64,000 nt of DNA from Sedimentisphaerales bacterium (lineage in GTDB: Bacteria > Planctomycetota > Phycisphaerae > Sedimentisphaerales > Anaerobacaceae). Positions 1 to 9,591 of this stretch are shown here, piece by piece (the first letter of the stretch is position 1; the number at the start of each line of letters is the position of its first letter). A program made the translations under genes and the position numbers. Below the pieces are notes generated by a model, which saw only the letters and a list, made by a program, of their open reading frames with translations, was not told the DNA's origin and ran no database searches. The stretch covers positions 1-64,000 of the forward strand of contig JAFGCD010000155.1 of the NCBI GenBank assembly GCA_016932835.1, written 5' to 3'.

Positions 1-12
1 AGGAGTTTGAGA

Positions 13-891
13 ATGGTTAGAAAAGGAGTATTGCTGACGGTTGCGGTTCTGCTGAGTGTGGCCGGCATTGCCCAGGCAGGGGGATGGCAACCCCTTACAC
101 CAACGAGAGACAATATCGGCATTCAGGTCGGGGCCACTTATCTGACCAGATACATCTGGTACGGCATCGATCTTTATGGCGACAATCACAGTGCTATCCA
201 GCCCTTTGTAAATTTGGACCTCTGGGGCACGGGCTGGACCCTCGCGACCCGCTGGACGAGACCTAACGGAGCAAATTACGAGAACTGGGAGCAGCTTGAC
301 TACACCCTTGCCTATGGAGGCGCGTGTGGAGATCCCGAGAGCACCTGGTACAAGCCGTGGCAGGTGGGGTGGAGGTACTACAACCATCCGGATGGCCCCA
401 TGCGTTATTCGGACGGCTGCACGCAGGATTTAGACCGTCAGGAGTTCTTTGGGACTTTTTCCTGGCCGAACCTGTGCAGTGCCGGCTTTGTGCCCAGCTA
501 TACCTTGATATATGTCAAGCCGGAAGAGAGCGGAAGGAAGTCGAACCCATGCTGCACCTGCAGCCATCAGGGTAATTCTTATTGGCGGCAGGGCGGCGGC
601 TTCGTTCATGTATTCGGTATCACGAAAGATGTGCCGATCATGGGCTTTTCTTCGATTTCCCCCGAGCAGGTTCTTACGCTCGGAGCTCAGGCAATCTACA
701 ACGACAGCATGGGCGGTCGCAATGTTGACCATGACTGGTCGCATATCAACTGGAGCGCACAGACGGATGTCAAGGTAAATGAGAACACCACGCTCACACC
801 CGGCATTGTCTATCAGACGACGATGGACAAGTCGGTCAACAGCAGTGACGAATGGTGGGCATTTTTGACATTGACGATTCTCTGCAATTAG
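13..891 (+). CDS. TorF-like putative outer-membrane porin
   Basis: The protein has about 292 residues and begins with a typical signal peptide (hydrophobic core VLLTVAVLLSVAG, Ala-X-Ala-type site near AQAGG). The mature part has alternating hydrophobic and aromatic stretches typical of outer-membrane beta strands, and its start (GIQVGATYLTRYIWYGIDLY, then a QPFVNLDL segment) resembles the TorF/Gcw_chp family of putative porins. Role is inferred: an outer-membrane channel of unknown substrate. An oddity is the number of cysteines in the mature part, including NPCCTC. The ATG at 13 is preferred over the TTG at 7 because AGGAG at 1-5 is 7 bases upstream of the ATG. It is followed by a strong hairpin terminator. 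Family assignment is moderate; the signal peptide and the gene itself are clear. Confidence 0.6.
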   Translation: MVRKGVLLTVAVLLSVAGIAQAGGWQPLTPTRDNIGIQVGATYLTRYIWYGIDLYGDNHSAIQPFVNLDLWGTGWTLATRWTRPNGANYENWEQLDYTLAYGGACGDPESTWYKPWQVGWRYYNHPDGPMRYSDGCTQDLDRQEFFGTFSWPNLCSAGFVPSYTLIYVKPEESGRKSNPCCTCSHQGNSYWRQGGGFVHVFGITKDVPIMGFSSISPEQVLTLGAQAIYNDSMGGRNVDHDWSHINWSAQTDVKVNENTTLTPGIVYQTTMDKSVNSSDEWWAFLTLTILCN

Positions 892-917
892 AGTTTCGAG
901 CTTTAGCGCATTAAAAA

Positions 918-946
918 GGCCGGCTTGGATGAGCCGGCCTTTTTTT
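918..946. terminator. Rho-independent terminator between convergent genes
   Basis: An 8-bp perfect stem GGCCGGCT/AGCCGGCC (918-925 and 932-939) closes a 6-base loop and is followed by a run of seven T. Five A precede the stem at 913-917, so it could also act on the minus strand, where ilvE ends at 970. It terminates the porin gene and probably the ilvE transcript. Confidence 0.85.
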
Positions 947-969
947 GTAATCTTCTTGATCGCCTCGGA

Positions 970-1836
970 CTACCGGCGATCACCATGAGCATACTCGAAG
1001 AATTTTTCTCTCAAACGCTTCGTAATTGGCCCCGGCCTGCCGTCGCCTACGGTCCTGCCGTCGATTTCGACGATGCCGATGACCTCAGCGGCCGTGCCGG
1101 TGAGGAAGAATTCGTCGCAAATGTACAAATCACATCTCGTCAGATTCTTCTCAACGACCTCGAGATTCTGTTCGCGTGCCAGCCTGATAACTATGTTTCG
1201 TGTTATTCCCTCGAGGGCGCCGGCCTCGACCGGCGGGGTGTAGATCACGCCGTCCCGGACGATAAAGACATTGTCTCCGGTCGCCTCGGCAACGTAGCCC
1301 TCATGGTTATACATGATCGCTTCGGGCACATTGTTATCGAGCGCCTCTATCTTGGCTATGATATTGTTGAGATAATTGAGGCTCTTGACCTGGGGTGGAA
1401 TCGCCAGAGGATGATTCCGGACGGTCGTTGCGCTGACTATCCTCATTCCCGTCTCGTATAATTCCTCCGGGTAAAGCTGGATCTTGTCGGCGATGATGAT
1501 GAGGCAACTGTTTTTACATATAAACGGATTTAACCCCAGGGTCCCTGCGCCGCGTGTAACCACCAGCCGAATATACCCATTGACAATGCCGTTGGCCTCG
1601 ACAGTCTGCTTAATCGCGCTGACAAGCTGGTCCTTATCCATAGCCACTTCAAGTCGAATCACCTTAGCCGACTGATAAAGTCTTCGCAGGTGGGCTTCGA
1701 GTTCGAACACCCTGCCGTCATAGACGCGAATGCCCTCGAAAACCCCGTCGCCGTAGAGCAGACCGTGGTCGAAGACCGATACCTTTGCGTCGGCTTCATC
1801 GACAAGCTTGCCGTCAAGCCAAATCTTAAGCGCCAT
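970..1836 (-). CDS. ilvE: Branched-chain amino acid aminotransferase (class IV)
   Basis: A 288-residue fold-type IV PLP aminotransferase. It transfers an amino group between glutamate and the 2-oxo acids of valine, leucine and isoleucine in the cytoplasm. The N-terminus shows the family pattern (VFDHGLLYGDGVFEGIR), the PLP lysine lies in LNYLNNIIAKIEA near residue 160, and the C-terminal half has EGITRNIVI and FLTGTAAEV. Length fits the compact prokaryotic IlvE type. The start has GAGGG six bases upstream of the ATG. It is the last gene after the lysS-lolCED-like genes, 58 bases downstream of the ATPase gene, and ends just before the shared terminator. D-amino-acid transaminase or aminodeoxychorismate lyase are related alternatives, but length and motifs favour IlvE. 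Confidence 0.9.
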   Translation of the reverse strand: MALKIWLDGKLVDEADAKVSVFDHGLLYGDGVFEGIRVYDGRVFELEAHLRRLYQSAKVIRLEVAMDKDQLVSAIKQTVEANGIVNGYIRLVVTRGAGTLGLNPFICKNSCLIIIADKIQLYPEELYETGMRIVSATTVRNHPLAIPPQVKSLNYLNNIIAKIEALDNNVPEAIMYNHEGYVAEATGDNVFIVRDGVIYTPPVEAGALEGITRNIVIRLAREQNLEVVEKNLTRCDLYICDEFFLTGTAAEVIGIVEIDGRTVGDGRPGPITKRLREKFFEYAHGDRR

Positions 1837-1894
1837 AACAAACCCTCGAACATTGTGCAGACTTTGTTTCTATCGTTTCCAAACCTTGACTATG

Positions 1895-2680
1895 CTACCC
1901 GTTTATTCTGCCGTCGGCCAGTGTAATTACCCTGCCTGCCCGCCGTGCTATTCTGTCGTCGTGCGTTACCATAACGATCGTCTGGCCGGCTTCGTTCAAT
2001 TTCTCAAGGACATCCAAGATACCACTTCCCGTCGCAGAGTCAAGGTTCCCTGTCGGTTCATCGGCCAGGAGCAGTCTGGGCTCATTCATCAACGCCCTTG
2101 CGATAGCCACTCTTTGTCTCTCGCCGCCGGATAACTGATACGGCTTATGCTTTATCCTTTCGCCCAGGGCGAACTGATTCAGCAATTCCTCGGCCCTGGA
2201 ATTTGCCCATTTTCGGGCGCCGAACCAGCCGAATATGCTCCTGGAAGCCATCGCCGGCAGAGTGGTGTTTTCCAGCACATTTAATTCGTCCAACAAATGA
2301 TAAAACTGAAAGACAAAGCCGACCATTTTATTGCGGAATTCGTTTATATCGCCGTGTAACTCTTTGGCCCCGGTTCTCAAGATCTTGCTCAGCAAGCCAA
2401 ACATCAGGGTCCAGCTTATCCAGGTGCGGATTTTTGTCCCGGCAAACATCCGGTTCAAGTCGCGTCCTTCAAAACATACCGTTCCTTTATCGGGCCTGTC
2501 GAGTGCTCCGAGTATGTGCAAGAGGGTGCTCTTGCCGCTGCCTGATGCGCCGATTATCGCAACGAATTCGCCCTTTTGAACGTCAAGGTTTACACCCTTG
2601 AGGACTTCGACGCGCGTAGCGCCCATCTTGTAGGATTTTTCAAGACCTTTTGCCTGAAGTATTAGATTGTCTTTGCTCAT
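1895..2680 (-). CDS. lolD: LolD-type ABC transporter ATP-binding protein with insertion
   Basis: A 261-residue ATPase of the LolD/MacB/FtsE group that would energise the two FtsX-type permeases encoded immediately upstream; the likely task is extraction of lipoproteins from the inner membrane. Walker A GASGSGKS is at about 44-51, the Q-loop at FVFQF near 125, the signature LSGGERQR at 183-190, Walker B LLLADE at 203-208 followed by PTGNLD, and the switch His in VMVTHDD. Compared with usual LolD proteins there is an extra segment at about 78-113 between Walker A and the Q-loop, with a hydrophobic core (WISWTLMFGLLSKIL). The ATG overlaps the upstream permease stop as ATGA (2677-2680), so translation is probably coupled. 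Confidence 0.85.
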   Translation of the reverse strand: MSKDNLILQAKGLEKSYKMGATRVEVLKGVNLDVQKGEFVAIIGASGSGKSTLLHILGALDRPDKGTVCFEGRDLNRMFAGTKIRTWISWTLMFGLLSKILRTGAKELHGDINEFRNKMVGFVFQFYHLLDELNVLENTTLPAMASRSIFGWFGARKWANSRAEELLNQFALGERIKHKPYQLSGGERQRVAIARALMNEPRLLLADEPTGNLDSATGSGILDVLEKLNEAGQTIVMVTHDDRIARRAGRVITLADGRING

Positions 2681-4026
2681 AACTGATTCACCTGCAAGGT
2701 TTCGGTCGGCTTAAGCCTGATCGCCTGCCAACTCGGCACCAATGCGCCGATCAGGCACGCAGCTATCGCGGCAACAACTATGGCCGCCAGGACTTTGGGG
2801 CTCACTTCGTTGGGAATATCTCCTATGGCGAACATCGTCCTGTCCCACACCTGATAACCGAAATTCTCGAAGAGCCAGTCCTCTATTTTATTTATTTTCA
2901 ACAGGAATTGCCATCCTCCCAGAACGCCAACGAGGGCGCCAAGGCCCCCTACCATGAAGGCGAACCCGGCGAACAATTCAATAATGTCAACCTTGGAAGC
3001 ACCGATGCTCCGAAGCACGCCGATATCCTTGCTCTTGTGGCTGATTAGCATGTAGAAGACGACCAGAACAATAAAGACCGTCACAATCCCCACAAAGCCG
3101 AACATGACGCCCATCATAGTCTGCTCCTTTTCCATCGCAGCTATCAGCGTTCGTCTGTAAACCTTCCAGCTTTGTACTGTAACGGTATCGAGCAGATAGG
3201 CCTGGCTCTCGCCGGACTTGTCGGCCTTGAATTCCTGCCACAGGCGTCTTATCCGGTCGCAACCGGCCTGGAGTTCCACGCCGCCCTTGAACTTCACGTG
3301 GATTGCATTGATCCGTTTAGTCGCCCCGGCCATTCCGCAAAGCGCCTGGGCCTGGTCGAAGGGCAAATAGACCACTGAATCATCGACTCTTGCCAATCCG
3401 CTGTGGGAATGGTCGCTGTAGTAAAAGGTCTTCGTATTAACAGGCGCGGTTGCGGCGCCGGCCAGGGCGCCTCTGGCCGTCAGCGGGAAACAGGTAATCG
3501 CCAGGCCCAATCTCACGGGGCTGTCATAGTAGGAATATCCGCTGTCTGCATGGCGGTCCAGCGCCAGATCGATGCCCAACACACATCCTAAGAGATTGGG
3601 GTCATAGCTCGGTGCAAACGCCTTTTCTACATTGTTTTTGCGATAATACAGTGTTCGGCCGAAACCTGTAGCCCGGCTGTGTCTTACCGGGTCGATACCT
3701 ATAATCTCGACGCCGCGGCTCACGTCCCGGCCTTGCGGACTCAGGAGGGCATAGCTTTTTATGACTTCGGAGACGCCTTCGATAAATTGGTTCTGCTCCA
3801 GCTCTTTCACGAAATCCTCATAGTACGCAAATCCAACCAGGGACTCGCTGCCGACGATGCAGTCGCCCGCAAAGTCATGGTTTTTCTGCTTGAAATCCCT
3901 CACCAGCCCCGTCATCACCGTCATTACGATGACGACTATGAAGACACAAAGCGCAACGGCCAGGACGGCGAAATACGTGATGCGCCGTTTCAACAGGTAC
4001 CGCATTGCGAGGATGAGTTTATACAT
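2677..4026 (-). CDS. LolC/E-type ABC transporter permease (FtsX family)
   Basis: A 449-residue integral membrane protein with one N-terminal transmembrane helix (about 14-42), a large periplasmic domain of MacB_PCD type and three C-terminal helices, the usual FtsX arrangement. The motif before helix 3 (KSKDIGVLRSIGASK) is the characteristic coupling region of FtsX permeases. It is likely one half of a LolCE-like heterodimer with the product of the preceding gene, working with the LolD-type ATPase. The preceding permease gene ends 44 bases upstream; its own stop overlaps the ATPase start by four bases. The lipoprotein-release role is inferred from architecture and from the lysS neighbourhood; a MacB-like export role cannot be excluded. 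Confidence 0.82.
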   Translation of the reverse strand: MYKLILAMRYLLKRRITYFAVLAVALCVFIVVIVMTVMTGLVRDFKQKNHDFAGDCIVGSESLVGFAYYEDFVKELEQNQFIEGVSEVIKSYALLSPQGRDVSRGVEIIGIDPVRHSRATGFGRTLYYRKNNVEKAFAPSYDPNLLGCVLGIDLALDRHADSGYSYYDSPVRLGLAITCFPLTARGALAGAATAPVNTKTFYYSDHSHSGLARVDDSVVYLPFDQAQALCGMAGATKRINAIHVKFKGGVELQAGCDRIRRLWQEFKADKSGESQAYLLDTVTVQSWKVYRRTLIAAMEKEQTMMGVMFGFVGIVTVFIVLVVFYMLISHKSKDIGVLRSIGASKVDIIELFAGFAFMVGGLGALVGVLGGWQFLLKINKIEDWLFENFGYQVWDRTMFAIGDIPNEVSPKVLAAIVVAAIAACLIGALVPSWQAIRLKPTETLQVNQL

Positions 4027-4070
4027 AGCAGTTCATCGAAAGTTCAAGAAAAAGCCCTTCGGACAATTTG

Positions 4071-5426
4071 TTATTCGTATCTCAGGATTTCCACCGGTTT
4101 GGTTATGGCCGCGACAATGGCTGGGATTAAAGTTCCGACGGCGGCTGCGGCAATCGCGCTCAATACGATAGGCATCGCCCAGAACCAGTTGACTTCGGTC
4201 GGTATTTTACTGAACATATAGACACTGCTCTTCCAGAGCTTAAGCCCGAATATGACTCTTATCCACCCTTCGATCACGTTAATATTCTTTGTGATAACGA
4301 ATCCGAGGACTACTCCGATACCGGATCCGACTATGCCGACACATGCGCCGAATCCAACAAAGATCCAGGCGACGGATGCGCTGGACGTGCCGCAACTCTT
4401 GATTATGGCGACATCCTTGCGCTTCGTCGTCACTATCATATAGAATATGCAGAACACAAGCACAACAACGCTCCCGCTGACCACGCCGAATATCAGCAGC
4501 AGCAGTCCCATTTGTTTTCGCACCTCGGCTATATATCGGCCCTGCATTTCTATAGCCGTCTCGATCTCGGTCGCCGATGATTTCAAGTACGGATCGCCCC
4601 CGAGTACATCATCGACAAAGCCCTCCCAGACGCCGCGAATCTGCGCCAGGGCCGATTCGATGTCGGCTCCGGGACGAAGCTTGATTTCAATCGTCTCGGC
4701 CAACGGTTCTTCCAGGTTTGGATAGAGCGTTTCCCGGAGTTTCTCTATAGGCATGAAGACACAGTTTTTGTCAAGATCGTAGAAACCGGTGAAAACGACA
4801 TCCGTCACTGTCAGTTTTATTGTCCGGCGTTTGAACTTCGTGCGGACTCCATCGGCCGAGGTGTCCTGCTCTTCGGTCACCGACCCGGTCGTAACGACGA
4901 CCTGCTCGCCGATCATTTGCTCAGCCTCGGCAAAGTCGTATTCGTCGGTTTCCTCATCCGGCTCTTTTATGGCGGCTATCCCAACGTAACCGCCGATCTC
5001 ATCGGGCTTGTCCGGAACCGCAAAAGACAATTCGCCGGAAATGTCCTTCTGACGGAGCAGTGAATTCTTGAGGCCTGCCACCCGCGCGGTCCGAACAGCA
5101 TCGATGCCCTGAATTATTACTGCGCGGACATTGCCTTTACCGATATAGAGCACGCCGTGCCCCGTCAAAGTCGCGGCAGCGGCATCGACCGCATCCAGTT
5201 TTTCCAGACGCTCTATGAAATGGGGATACCGGACGAACTTACGTGGGGGCTGAAGCACGACATCACCCACAAACTCGACGGCGATATGTTCGTAAGAATG
5301 GATGAAACCCGTGAAAAGGCTGGCAACGACAATGAGCAGAGAAACAGAAAGAGCAACAGCCGCGATGCTCAGGAATACTATCTTCCTCTTGCGTAGATAC
5401 CTGAGCCAGAGAAACAGTTTCAACAT
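4071..5426 (-). CDS. LolC/E-type ABC transporter permease (FtsX family)
   Basis: A 451-residue paralogue of the following permease. It has an N-terminal helix (about 15-42), a periplasmic region of about 260 residues, and three C-terminal helices beginning near 308, 350 and 415. The coupling motif KRKDVAIIKSCGTSSASV before helix 3 is present. The two permeases have the same plan but clearly diverged sequences, as expected for a LolC/LolE pair rather than a homodimeric LolCE. It follows lysS by 119 bases on the same strand; a lysS-lol order is also known from other diderm bacteria. The start ATG at 5426 has only a weak GCGAG upstream. Confidence 0.82.
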   Translation of the reverse strand: MLKLFLWLRYLRKRKIVFLSIAAVALSVSLLIVVASLFTGFIHSYEHIAVEFVGDVVLQPPRKFVRYPHFIERLEKLDAVDAAAATLTGHGVLYIGKGNVRAVIIQGIDAVRTARVAGLKNSLLRQKDISGELSFAVPDKPDEIGGYVGIAAIKEPDEETDEYDFAEAEQMIGEQVVVTTGSVTEEQDTSADGVRTKFKRRTIKLTVTDVVFTGFYDLDKNCVFMPIEKLRETLYPNLEEPLAETIEIKLRPGADIESALAQIRGVWEGFVDDVLGGDPYLKSSATEIETAIEMQGRYIAEVRKQMGLLLLIFGVVSGSVVVLVFCIFYMIVTTKRKDVAIIKSCGTSSASVAWIFVGFGACVGIVGSGIGVVLGFVITKNINVIEGWIRVIFGLKLWKSSVYMFSKIPTEVNWFWAMPIVLSAIAAAAVGTLIPAIVAAITKPVEILRYE

Positions 5427-5545
5427 CTCGCGTCCATTATTACACGTTTTTCAGCGTACAGCCCTTTTATCGTCAGGGCTGCACAAGTTCCTGTAGCCGA
5501 ATTGCCTCGACTCTTCCATTTCTCCTCGCCCCGCCAGCCTCAAGC

Positions 5546-7048
5546 TCAGCTTGCAGACGGCGAAGCATCGACGGCGCCGTCCGATGATTTGGGTCTTAGC
5601 AGCGGGAAGAGCACGACGTCACGAATCGTCGAGGCGCCGGTCAGCACCATTACGAGCCTGTCGATCCCGATACCCAGCCCGCCCGCAGGCGGCATGCCGT
5701 ACTTCAGTGCTGTGATAAAGTCATCGTCCATTGTGGCCATCGTCTCTTCCTGGCCTCGAAGCTGAATTCGAAAATTCTCTTCCTGAACAGCAGGGTCATT
5801 CAGTTCCGTGTACGCATTAGCCAGTTCCATGCCGGCCACGAACAACTCAAACCGCTCGGCGTATCGCGGGTCGCTCGTACTCTGCTTTGTCAGCGGACAC
5901 AGCGGCGCCGGATAGTCGATAACGAAGGTCGGCGAGATAAGATTGTCTTCGACCATGGCCTCGAAAACTTCGTTGACGACGATGATGTCGTCCATCCCTT
6001 TCTCTTCGATTCCGAGTTTAGCGGCCTTGGCTCTTACGGCCTCGATGTCGTCGATATCACAGCCGGCATATTCCCGCAGTAGTTCGGCATACTTGGCCCG
6101 TCGCCACGGCCGGGCAAAATCTATCGTAACATCGCCAAACTGCACTTGCTCACCGGCACAGAATCTCTCGATGCACAGAGCAGTCAATTCTTCGGTCAAA
6201 TCCATCATCACATTGTAATCGGCGTAGGCCTGATAGACTTCGAGCATGGTGAATTCCGGATTGTGCTGCCTGCTGAGCCCTTCGTTCCGGAAGTTCCTGT
6301 TCACCTCGAAAACCCTCTCCATTCCCCCGACGAGAAGCCGCTTGAGAAACAGCTCAGGAGATATTCGCAGGAACAGGTCCATATTCAGGCTGTTGTGATG
6401 AGTGATGAACGGCTTTGCCGCGGCGCCGCCGGCGATAGTCTGCATCATCGGCGTCTCAACTTCGAGGAAACCTTTTGAGATGAGACATTCGCGAATCGTC
6501 GATATTATTGCGCTGCGATTCTTGAACCGCTCCATCACCTCGGGATTCGCCCACAAATCGACGTACCTTTGTCTGTAGCGCTGATCGACGTCCGCCAAGC
6601 CGTGGAACTTCTCAGGAGGCTGGCGCAGGCATTTCGCCAGAAGAGTAAGCCCGTCAGCGGCGACCCATATGGTGATTTCGCCCGTCTTGGTCCTGCCCAG
6701 CCCGCCTGCCGCCCCGATTATATCCCCGAGTTCAAGCAGCTTGGCGAGTTTCCAGTTCTCACCCAGCAATTTTTTGCTCAAGCCGATTTGAATGGTCCCG
6801 CTGCGATCCCGCAAAGTAATAAAGATTAACTTGCCGATATCGCGCAGCAGGACGATGCGACCGGCACACCTAGCCTGTTGGGTATCGTCGTCGTCTTTGA
6901 ATCTCGCCTTGACCTGATCGGCGGGCTCTACGTCCTTGTATCTGCCCCCGTAAGGATCTATGCCTGCTTCCTTAATCGCAGAGAGCTTCGCAAGTCTCTG
7001 GTCTTCGAACTTATTCGCCCCGCCTGATGTCCGGCCTTTTTCTGCCAT
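5546..7048 (-). CDS. lysS: Lysyl-tRNA synthetase, class II
   Basis: A class II aminoacyl-tRNA synthetase of about 500 residues that charges tRNA-Lys. The N-terminal OB-fold anticodon-binding domain (about 55-140) is followed by the catalytic core with motif 2 (FRNEGLSRQHNPEFTMLE) and motif 3 (GIGIDRLVMVLT, then IRDVVLFP near the end). Length matches bacterial LysS. Two starts are possible: a TTG at 7054 and an ATG at 7048; an AAGGGGA element lies upstream and fits either, so the ATG is reported. It is the first of a same-strand series that continues with the Lol-type transporter and ilvE. No anomaly seen in the catalytic motifs. Confidence 0.96.
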   Translation of the reverse strand: MAEKGRTSGGANKFEDQRLAKLSAIKEAGIDPYGGRYKDVEPADQVKARFKDDDDTQQARCAGRIVLLRDIGKLIFITLRDRSGTIQIGLSKKLLGENWKLAKLLELGDIIGAAGGLGRTKTGEITIWVAADGLTLLAKCLRQPPEKFHGLADVDQRYRQRYVDLWANPEVMERFKNRSAIISTIRECLISKGFLEVETPMMQTIAGGAAAKPFITHHNSLNMDLFLRISPELFLKRLLVGGMERVFEVNRNFRNEGLSRQHNPEFTMLEVYQAYADYNVMMDLTEELTALCIERFCAGEQVQFGDVTIDFARPWRRAKYAELLREYAGCDIDDIEAVRAKAAKLGIEEKGMDDIIVVNEVFEAMVEDNLISPTFVIDYPAPLCPLTKQSTSDPRYAERFELFVAGMELANAYTELNDPAVQEENFRIQLRGQEETMATMDDDFITALKYGMPPAGGLGIGIDRLVMVLTGASTIRDVVLFPLLRPKSSDGAVDASPSAS

Positions 7049-7150
7049 ATTCAAACAATCCCCTTCGAACGATTCTTCGCGGAGTTCACGTCGAGATACA
7101 TATTTTCAAGACCCGCCCAAACCGCAAACACGGGAATCCGCAACGCCATT

Positions 7151-9481
7151 CTACTTCGCCTTCGCCGAAGCCGAAGCTTCGATCAATTTGCTCTTAACAA
7201 CCAGATAACCAACGGCTAATTGCGGATCGGAAGCGAGAGTCTCTTCGATTGAATGCTTCTTAAGCTCCGGACTGGCGCCATTGCGCCCGGCCTGCACCAG
7301 CACGTCGTTTTCTCTCTGCATATCGATCATGGCTTTGAGCTCATCGCTTCTGAGTTTTACCTCGACATTCGGCCCAACGCCCCAATCCGTTCTGCCCAGC
7401 TTCTTCATCGCATCCCTGCTTTCCACTCGCTGGTTGGAAGGCAAATGGTAATACGCCATTGTGTATTTGAGTTGTGCGCCGCCGCCGGGATAATGGGTAA
7501 TCCCCTGCACACTGCCTTTGCCGTGGGTCCTGTCGCCGACAAGAACGGCTCGCCTGTGAGACTTGTCCGCCAGAGCGCCCGCAACAATCTCAGATGCGCT
7601 GGCCGAACTGGAATTTATCAGTATGACTATCGGATAGTTCGGGTGCGTTTTGCTCTTGTGAGCGGTGGAATATGAGGGCCATTTGCCCAATCCCGGGCCG
7701 GGCTGGGTCTTGACTATCAAGCCTCCATCCAGAAACTTGTCCGCGATGGAAACCGCGCTGTCCAGAAGGCCGCCTGTGTTGAATCGAATGTCCAGTATCA
7801 ACCCCTTGAGACCTTCCTCCTCCAGCTTAAGCAGGACTTCCTCCATGTCTTCCGAACTCTCGCCGGAAAAACTCGTCTGCCGAATATAGCCGATCTTCTC
7901 CTCTTCGTCGATCATGTAGAGCCACTCGCCGGCTTCGGTTCGCTGCCAGCCCCTGATCGTTGGAACGGTTATCTTGTCTCTGGTGATGGAAATATCTCTT
8001 GCTTTCTCCTCACCAGGCCGTTCGACGGTCAGTTTGACACTTGTTCCCTTCGGGCCGGTGATCTTGTGCACCGCGCACATCAGAGACATCTCCTTCGTCT
8101 CAACACCGTTAACTTTGGCAATGACGTCTCCGGCATCCAACCCTGAATTGTATGCAGGCGTATCAGGCAGCAGGCTCGCAACAGTCAGGCGACCCTGTCG
8201 CTTCGAGATTTCGATCCCGATACCGGTGAACTCATTCGTCATCATCTTCTCGAAATCTTCGACCTGCTTCGGCCAGACCATTACAGTATAAGGGTCAAGC
8301 TCAGATAACGCCGCCTCGGCAAAATGGGTGATCAGAACCGGCTCAGGCAACTGTGCGATGGTCATATTCAGCGTCAGGACCCGATCCAACACTTCAAGAA
8401 ACTTGTTCTTGTCGAATCCAGTAACCGTATCGTCCATCTCGTCCTCGACCGCCGCCAGAGCCGCCGACCACGCCATCAGCTTCTGTTTGTCCGGGGGAAC
8501 AAATGAACTGGTCACAGCCTTGTCGGACTCCGATGCCTCGTTTGCATCTGCGGTGCTGTTCTGCGAAGCAAGGTTCAATGCCGACGGCGCCGCCAATACA
8601 TCGGCAAGAAGCTTGCAGCGGTCAAGCCCCTTGACCGCCATTTGGCGGTAGTCAATCATGCTGACGTAGTTGACGCTCAGTGCATAAACGGCCCGTTCAA
8701 ACATCTCTCTCTTGACGCCCGCATAACGCTCCTCGCTCGTCTCGCACGGACTATCCTCGAATGAAGCGGCAATCTGGGCCTTGTCGAGAAGCTGCTCGGC
8801 GTGATCCGAATAGGCTTCGTTGTTGGGATCGATCGCAGTCAGCCAGTAATAGCAACTTGTATACGCCTCGAGCCAATTACCCTCGGCTTCGAGTTGCACG
8901 GCTCGATCTATCGCCGCTTGGATCGTGTCTTTGACAAACTCGTTGCCAAGAAGCTGCTTTTCTTGAGCACCGTCGGCAAATTCAACGGCCTTGGTGATGA
9001 CCGAAAGGACCAGAGACTGGTCATTCGGATCGCTCAAATCGAGTTCATTTGCGTCGCCGATGTCGTTGGCATCGCCGTTTCGCAGTTTCTCGATATCCGC
9101 CAACTGCTCCTCGTAGGCCTTCTCGCGAGCCAATTGGCGCCGCCGGCTGACCTGTTCATACTCGGTGACAATCTCCGCTATTTCCGGCAGGAAACGCGCT
9201 TTGCCGCCGCTGGTTCGTGTTGCTTCTTCTATAGCCTGCCTGGCCGCACCGAACTCGCCCTGAGAGATCAATTCACAGGCTTTGACGACAGCGCCGGCTT
9301 TCGTCGATTTGGAATCCGGAACTTCCGCCGTTGTCGCGCGCGCGTCCAGGACAACCGGCCGGGATGCAAACGCCCCGGCACTCGACGAGAAAACAACCGT
9401 CGCAAGACATACAATCAGAACAACGTATTTGTCTATGGCTCTGCCAAAAACACTTTTAGACTTTTCCGACAACAAAGACAT
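7151..9481 (-). CDS. S41 carboxyl-terminal processing peptidase with PDZ domain
   Basis: A serine protease of the CtpA/Prc type, exported through a signal peptide (hydrophobic YVVLIVCLATVVFSSSAGAFA). The first half, about 380 residues, is Asp/Glu-rich and helical with no clear family. A PDZ domain follows at about 405-465 (FTGIGIEISK, GLDAGDVIAKVNG), then the S41 core with the catalytic Ser in SSSASASEIVAG near 623 and the general-base Lys in RTHGKGSVQG near 650. It probably trims C-termini of periplasmic substrates. Start choice is uncertain: the ATG at 9481 lies one base after AAGGAG, while the in-frame TTG at 9475 has the ideal 7-base distance; an upstream TTG at 9544 would put 21 residues before the signal peptide. 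Confidence 0.88.
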   Translation of the reverse strand: MSLLSEKSKSVFGRAIDKYVVLIVCLATVVFSSSAGAFASRPVVLDARATTAEVPDSKSTKAGAVVKACELISQGEFGAARQAIEEATRTSGGKARFLPEIAEIVTEYEQVSRRRQLAREKAYEEQLADIEKLRNGDANDIGDANELDLSDPNDQSLVLSVITKAVEFADGAQEKQLLGNEFVKDTIQAAIDRAVQLEAEGNWLEAYTSCYYWLTAIDPNNEAYSDHAEQLLDKAQIAASFEDSPCETSEERYAGVKREMFERAVYALSVNYVSMIDYRQMAVKGLDRCKLLADVLAAPSALNLASQNSTADANEASESDKAVTSSFVPPDKQKLMAWSAALAAVEDEMDDTVTGFDKNKFLEVLDRVLTLNMTIAQLPEPVLITHFAEAALSELDPYTVMVWPKQVEDFEKMMTNEFTGIGIEISKRQGRLTVASLLPDTPAYNSGLDAGDVIAKVNGVETKEMSLMCAVHKITGPKGTSVKLTVERPGEEKARDISITRDKITVPTIRGWQRTEAGEWLYMIDEEEKIGYIRQTSFSGESSEDMEEVLLKLEEEGLKGLILDIRFNTGGLLDSAVSIADKFLDGGLIVKTQPGPGLGKWPSYSTAHKSKTHPNYPIVILINSSSASASEIVAGALADKSHRRAVLVGDRTHGKGSVQGITHYPGGGAQLKYTMAYYHLPSNQRVESRDAMKKLGRTDWGVGPNVEVKLRSDELKAMIDMQRENDVLVQAGRNGASPELKKHSIEETLASDPQLAVGYLVVKSKLIEASASAKAK

Positions 9482-9591
9482 ACTCCTTAAACAGTCCAGC
9501 CGAAGACCATTTGAAGACCAAAACGAGAAAGCCTCGGCTGTCAATCGACCGAGCGTGCATCAAGGGCTTCAGGTCTGATTCTAAATCTCGT

